A DNA stretch of 64,000 bases from Arbacia lixula. Taxonomy: Eukaryota; Echinodermata; Echinoidea; Arbacioida; Arbaciidae. Below, piece after piece: positions 59,690 through 64,000 of this stretch (positions are counted from its first letter, which is position 1; each line of letters begins with the position of its first letter). Position numbers and translations under genes: made by a program. The notes below the pieces were generated by a model. The model made no database searches. It was not told the DNA's origin and saw nothing but the letters and a program-made list of their open reading frames with translations. Location: positions 5,290,142 through 5,354,141 of the forward strand of contig OZ022595.1 in NCBI GenBank assembly GCA_963669155.1, read 5' to 3'.

Positions 59690-60490
59690 GGAGACCAACT
59701 ACGTCACCAATGCAGAAAGTTCAAACTTATCGCACTTCAAAATATAACGCCGCTTGCCTCCTTCACAAGATTATGCCAGACAAGATAAGATACTATATTT
59801 ATCGTGCAAGTTTAGAAGTTGAGTTGAGTTCAATGCATTTGTCACAAAGCCATAAGAAAATCACCAACTCATCTTGAGACAATGTACAATGCCTATTCCA
59901 TTTGTCTTAAGACAATAGGTAACAAACTACTCCTTCCACATTAATGCAAGTTCAGAAGGAGAATTCTACAATACAATTGTACCACCATATGCATTTGCCA
60001 GCATTCCACATGAAAATCATCAACTAATTTTGATACAAAGAACAAGACCAATTCAAGTCTTATCTTCCCTTACAGATACCTGATAAAAAACTACAGTACA
60101 TGTATGTACATTTACCACACAAGTTCATCAGTCAAATAGTTCCTGCAAAAAAAAAGTATGGGGCTCTGCAGTCATCAATCCACAACAAAATCAACAACTC
60201 ATACAAAATACAAGGCTGATTAAAGTCTTACCTTCCCTCTCTTTAAGATGACAACTACCGTTTACGTTCCACTTAAGCTCTGAAGTAAAGTTCCACCATA
60301 GAACTGTATCACAATACGCAGTCACTCCAAATCCAGAAAATCACCAACTCATCACGATCCAAAGTACAAGGCCAAATGGACATTGTCCACCTCTGAAGAA
60401 GGATCTATTACAGCAATGCCTATTCATAATCTTAATCCATCCATTGGATAAATGCACTAGACCAAAGAGATCTGACATTACACAAACTCT
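59690..60490. repeat. Diverged four-to-five-copy array, ~150-175 bp period
   Basis: GAAAATCACCAACTCATC-like anchors at 59857, 60013, 60187 and 60337, with TTCAGAAGKAGAATTCYACMA and ACAAGRCCAA words at constant offsets. Confidence 0.7.
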
Positions 60491-60599
60491 CCCATGCAGA
60501 TCAATAGTAAACACCACAGAGCAATAACAACTGTACACGTGCAGCCTAGTATGTGTCTAAAGACTGCCCGTCTTTCCTTTTACTTTCAAGTTGGCACTG

Positions 60600-60960
60600 G
60601 AGCCAAAAACAAGTGTCCAATACCTTTTTTTTATAAACCTGCTGGTACCAAGATTCTTCATCAAGACCCCAAATCTTATACATCCCATTACTCACATCTC
60701 ATATTCACAAGTGTCCAGAATCATGGGAGAAAAGGCAGAATAAAGCCCTTCACAATTATAACCCCCCCCCCCCCCCTTCCCCTCCAAAAAAAGTGTCCAA
60801 TATCATTGTTTAACCTGCTCGGTACCAAGACTCTCCATCAATACCCCCACAAGTATACACATTTCCTTGCCCACATCTCAATACCAGTTTTCACAAGTCT
60901 CTAAGATCACAGGAGAAAAAGCGAGAATATAGCCTTTCACAATTGTAGCCATCCCTAAAT
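60600..60960. repeat. Two-copy direct repeat, ~178-bp spacing
   Basis: AAGTGTCCAATA at 60610 and 60788, then CCTGCTSGTACCAAGAYTCT, ACAAGTSTCTARGATCA and CCTTTCACAATT in the same order. Confidence 0.85.
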
Positions 60961-61311
60961 TCTTCTATACATCCCCCTCCAACAACAAAAAAAATCCTCT
61001 ATATATTTCAAATAAAAAATAAATAAATAATTTTTAAAGTTAAGATAGATGCCCTCCCCCCCCCCCCCCCCCACCACCACTACCACCACCACCACCGTTT
61101 GCTGAGTCCCCTTCTCACTCGTCCTTCCCCTTGCTGTGGCACACACACACACATCTACACTGCATTTTGAACCCAAACTTTGTGGTTGTGGTAGATTTGG
61201 CTGGGGACAGTGAGACAGAGATGCAAGGTGAGATGCAATCTCTCGGGGGAAACACAAGCCCCCTCATCTGAATCAGACTAGAACAGGTTTTACATAACCA
61301 CTTCACTCTAC

Positions 61312-61762
61312 AGGTGCGTCTTAATTAGCCCAATCAGACGAAATAGCGAGCTAGTTTGCTTAACTGGGGAACTAGCCTGAAGTTGCAGTCGCGTCTTCAT
61401 GAGCTAGAAACTTGGGATGCATCAATTATCCCGATGTTCGCACATCCGCAGTGTGCGACGGGAATAGGCCTCGACCGCATGGCTTCGGTTGTGAGCTCGC
61501 ATTCACGCACGTATAAAACCTATTACATGAACAATGCCTCATGCGCGCTGATGCGTGCCGGGATTGACAAATTTTCAGGCTTATGAAGACGCTCCAAGCT
61601 AGCCCAAGATTTCTTGGGAAATTTTCTCGACCAAATAGCTAGCTATTTTGCCTGATCTGGCTAATGAAGATGCAAATAACTAGCTATTTCATGATCTGGC
61701 TAGGCTATCCTAATCAGAACTAGCTAGCTCTTTCACCACATCGGGCTAATGAAGACGCACCT
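61312..61762. mobile_element. 451-bp MITE with AGGTGCGTCTTMATTAGCCC ends
   Basis: The left end AGGTGCGTCTTAATTAGCCC is inverted at the right end (GGGCTAATGAAGACGCACCT). Subterminal AACTAGC/GCTAGTT and AAATAGCTAGCTATTT words repeat on both sides. CpG-richer interior, no coding capacity. Confidence 0.85.
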
Positions 61763-62554
61763 TATTATTCCCTCCAGTAATGATAACTCTATCACTGTTT
61801 TGTGCGGTAACTTGTGATAATACTGAAAATGCTTCTTCAATCTCTTTATATTGTCCACCTATGTTTTTTCAGGGGGGGGGGAGGTGGGAGAGTAGGTAGC
61901 GTTATCTTCACAACAAACAATCACATAGACTTTGATAATGCAAAATGCTGTAACCTTTTTATGGGGATGGGAATGGTTACACATTATATTTTTCTTACCA
62001 TGAATTATAATTTGAGAAGAATAAAATATGATATCATTGTGGCTTTGAGTAAGTTTGAATTAGTTGAAACTTATTTTACAAGTCTTGATCACATCATCCT
62101 GTTTTTTGTGAGTGGTTATTTGGGGTTTCTTTTCGGGGGGGGGGGGGGGGGATAACTTTTCTTATACTGGAGTACACACAGAGGACCTATTAAAAAAAAC
62201 AGTTGTGTACATGCGTAGTATATCTTCCAAAATCGATGATTTGAGTTGTTTGTATCTTATATTTCTTTATATTCGGGAGCTAGAAACATAATGAGATTAA
62301 GAGGACAGCAAGATATAAAGATGGAAGAGGAAGGAGAGGGATGAAAAAGAGGAAGGACAAACATAAATAGACCATACGGAGGGAGAAGTGTTGTATTTCT
62401 GTACTAGAGATTGAGTTTTCAATAAACACATTTTCATCCTACATGTTAATTAGTCCCAAGGGAACCTATATTTCAAATGTTCACCTTTTCAATATCAAGC
62501 AATTAAAAGCCTAGAGCCATGTCATGTGTATGTGTGTTACCCACGTTATTAACC

Positions 62555-62640
62555 CTTAACGTGGTGGCACTGGTGAGTTATTTCACCATTAAAACACAAA
62601 TATCTGTTGAGCACCCATTTGTCTAATACACAAAGGGTTG
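62555..62640. repeat. Copy of the 95-bp SINE-tail unit
   Basis: AACCCTTAACGTGGTGG, TTATTTCACCATTAAAACAC and AAATATCTGTTGAG match the units at 19186-19375. Confidence 0.6.
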
Positions 62641-62682
62641 AGAGGGTCCAAAGGAAAGGACCTAATAGCACAGGGAATGAAT

Positions 62683-62723
62683 ATGGCCGCACCTGTCTCC
62701 TTTCACCGAGATGCCTCTCATTC
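62683..62723 (+). CDS. Possible first coding exon of an unknown gene
   Basis: ATATGGCCGCACCTGTC opens a frame (MAAPVSFHRDASH plus two bases) that runs without interruption into a perfect donor TTC/GTAAGTG at 62724. The start has G at +4, and CpG content rises locally. There is no homology, no confirmed promoter and no downstream exon in the remaining 1.3 kb, so this is a hint only. Confidence 0.25.
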
Positions 62724-63233
62724 GTAAGTGATGTGCTCCACTTGCGGAAGCGTCGACGCCATGGCAACCGATGAACTAATCAGACGGCCCCTGCTTACTT
62801 TACTAAAAGGGTTTCTGGAGACATGCCTCGTGTACAGTCCTAACATATCAAAAACCTGGAATTGTCCACAGGCAATGTTTAAAGCTCAGAACACATACAT
62901 GCAATGAATGATCGGTCGCTGACGCTCCGTTTTTACATTTACATCTGTTAATTCAGAACATTCACCCATTTACTATGGGTATATACCACAAACATTATTG
63001 TGACACTGTTTCAAAGCAACCTCTCGTAAGATGACACTTCTGTCTGTCTATGGAAAAAATATGCAATTATTTCCAGTGGCTACTTTTCAAGTCTGTTGCC
63101 ACGAACAGAACACATTGTGCATTATACCAAATGAGAGGAACTATTTGTTTCTTTTTTGACAGGGGCTCCTTTGGTATTTGTAGGGGCTAAATCACCCTCA
63201 GCCCCCTTGTGATTTGTTCACTGTGTCTGACCC

Positions 63234-63340
63234 GGGCCCTGTCTTATAAATTGATTGCAACTTGACTCGTATATCAATTGTAACTGTTTTCACATAAGAT
63301 ATAGGGTAGTGGACTTGCATCGATTCAGATCAATGGCCTA
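63234..63340. mobile_element. GGCCCTGTCTTATAAAG-type MITE, copy 4
   Basis: Starts GGGCCCTGTCTTATAAATTG and contains ATATCAATTGTAACTG and GGACTTGCATCGATTCAGAT. The right end is degraded. Confidence 0.6.
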
Positions 63341-63466
63341 CTCTACCTACTGTACATGTAAACAGACACATTAAATGACAGGGGGTTGTGCCTGCCAGGT
63401 ACATAGGCCCAAATGCTTGAACCAAGGCTAAAGAATCTAAATGAGATAGGATGTAACTATACCTCT

Positions 63467-63840
63467 TTAAAGGGCATATACTGTACTGGGAAGGCAAAAA
63501 AAGCCTTCAAAATGTAATTGTTAGCAATCTTCTTGCCAATGGTCTTAAATTCATGTATTGTCTATTTTAGAAGCTTGCTGAAAGTTATTTGCCCTCAAAT
63601 GATCCAAATATGGAGTGATTAATGATTAATGATTAAATCCTCAAAATGTTCGGGCCGAACATTTTGAGGATTTGTGATTTAATCAGTCATTACTCCAAAT
63701 GTAGGTCATTTGAGGGCAAACAACTTTCAGCAAGCTTCTAAAATAGGCAATACATGCATTTAAAACCATTGGCAAGAAGATTACTAACAATCACATTTTG
63801 AAGGCTTTTTTGCCTTCCCAGTACAGTATATGCCCTTTAA
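63467..63840. mobile_element. TTAA-ended foldback MITE, full copy 2
   Basis: A 374-bp palindrome bounded by TTAAAGGGCATATACTGTAC and GTACAGTATATGCCCTTTAA, centred on ATGTTCGGGCCGAACAT. The single unpaired central base is G here and C in 3275-3654, so the two copies are inserted in opposite orientation. The best-preserved copy in the window. Confidence 0.93.
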
Positions 63841-64000
63841 CAGAGAGTAAAATGATAGACTAACGAGTTATGAGGACAAGTGGTGTACGTGCATCAGTAC
63901 CAGCACTCTATCAAGCTGATGAAATGGTAGACTAATGAGTTACAAGGACACAACATGGGTTTGTGCCTGCTAAGTACAGAAGCCCAAAGTCTTGAACCAA

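Overview
This is eukaryotic genomic DNA from an animal: AT-rich, intron-rich, full of microsatellites, foldback mini-elements and short tandem arrays, with very few protein-coding bases. The one gene I can identify with confidence is an SLC4-family sodium/bicarbonate transporter on the minus strand. The repeat style (recurrent TACATGTA, many small palindromic MITEs, 70-240 bp tandem arrays) and the divergent but clear SLC4 exons suggest a marine invertebrate deuterostome, most likely a sea urchin. That assignment is inference. There are no bacterial features, CRISPR arrays or operons.

The SLC4 gene runs right to left. A probable 5' untranslated exon lies near 36.2-36.4 kb. The start-codon exon is at 34878-34956, followed by a 15.7 kb intron. 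Coding exons follow at 18922-19158, 18359-18497, 17411-17571, 15671-15886 and 14272-14423. All splice phases agree and give the first 327 residues. These cover the variable N-terminus (with a seven-histidine run) and the first part of the cytosolic domain. The membrane domain is not in the window, so the gene should continue past the left edge. Two related 60-bp, phase-0 exons at 11939-11998 and 8949-9008 look like a tandem-duplicated, probably mutually exclusive exon pair of the same gene. A decayed partial copy of the 15671-15886 exon sits at 15473-15600, and an 800-bp pyrimidine-rich (transcript sense) minisatellite lies just upstream of the 14272-14423 exon.

From 36.5 kb to the right edge I find no convincing gene. 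There is one possible first coding exon on the plus strand at 62683-62723, and at the far left a coding-like plus-strand stretch (245-708) with a polyadenylation signal; both are weak. The rest is repeats: several MITE families present in 2-4 copies (TTAA-ended 380-bp foldbacks; GGCCCTGTCTTATAAA elements; CCTTGTTGCATAAA elements; TACTGTATA...CATATATTTC elements), single foldbacks of 125-450 bp, a nested palindrome at 54.5-55.4 kb, about a dozen short tandem arrays and many simple repeats.

I found no clearly novel biological system. The most interesting points are the duplicated exon pair, the decayed exon copy, the nested palindrome and the foldback families. Most open frames of 60-220 codons in this window are low-complexity or chance frames and are not annotated as genes.
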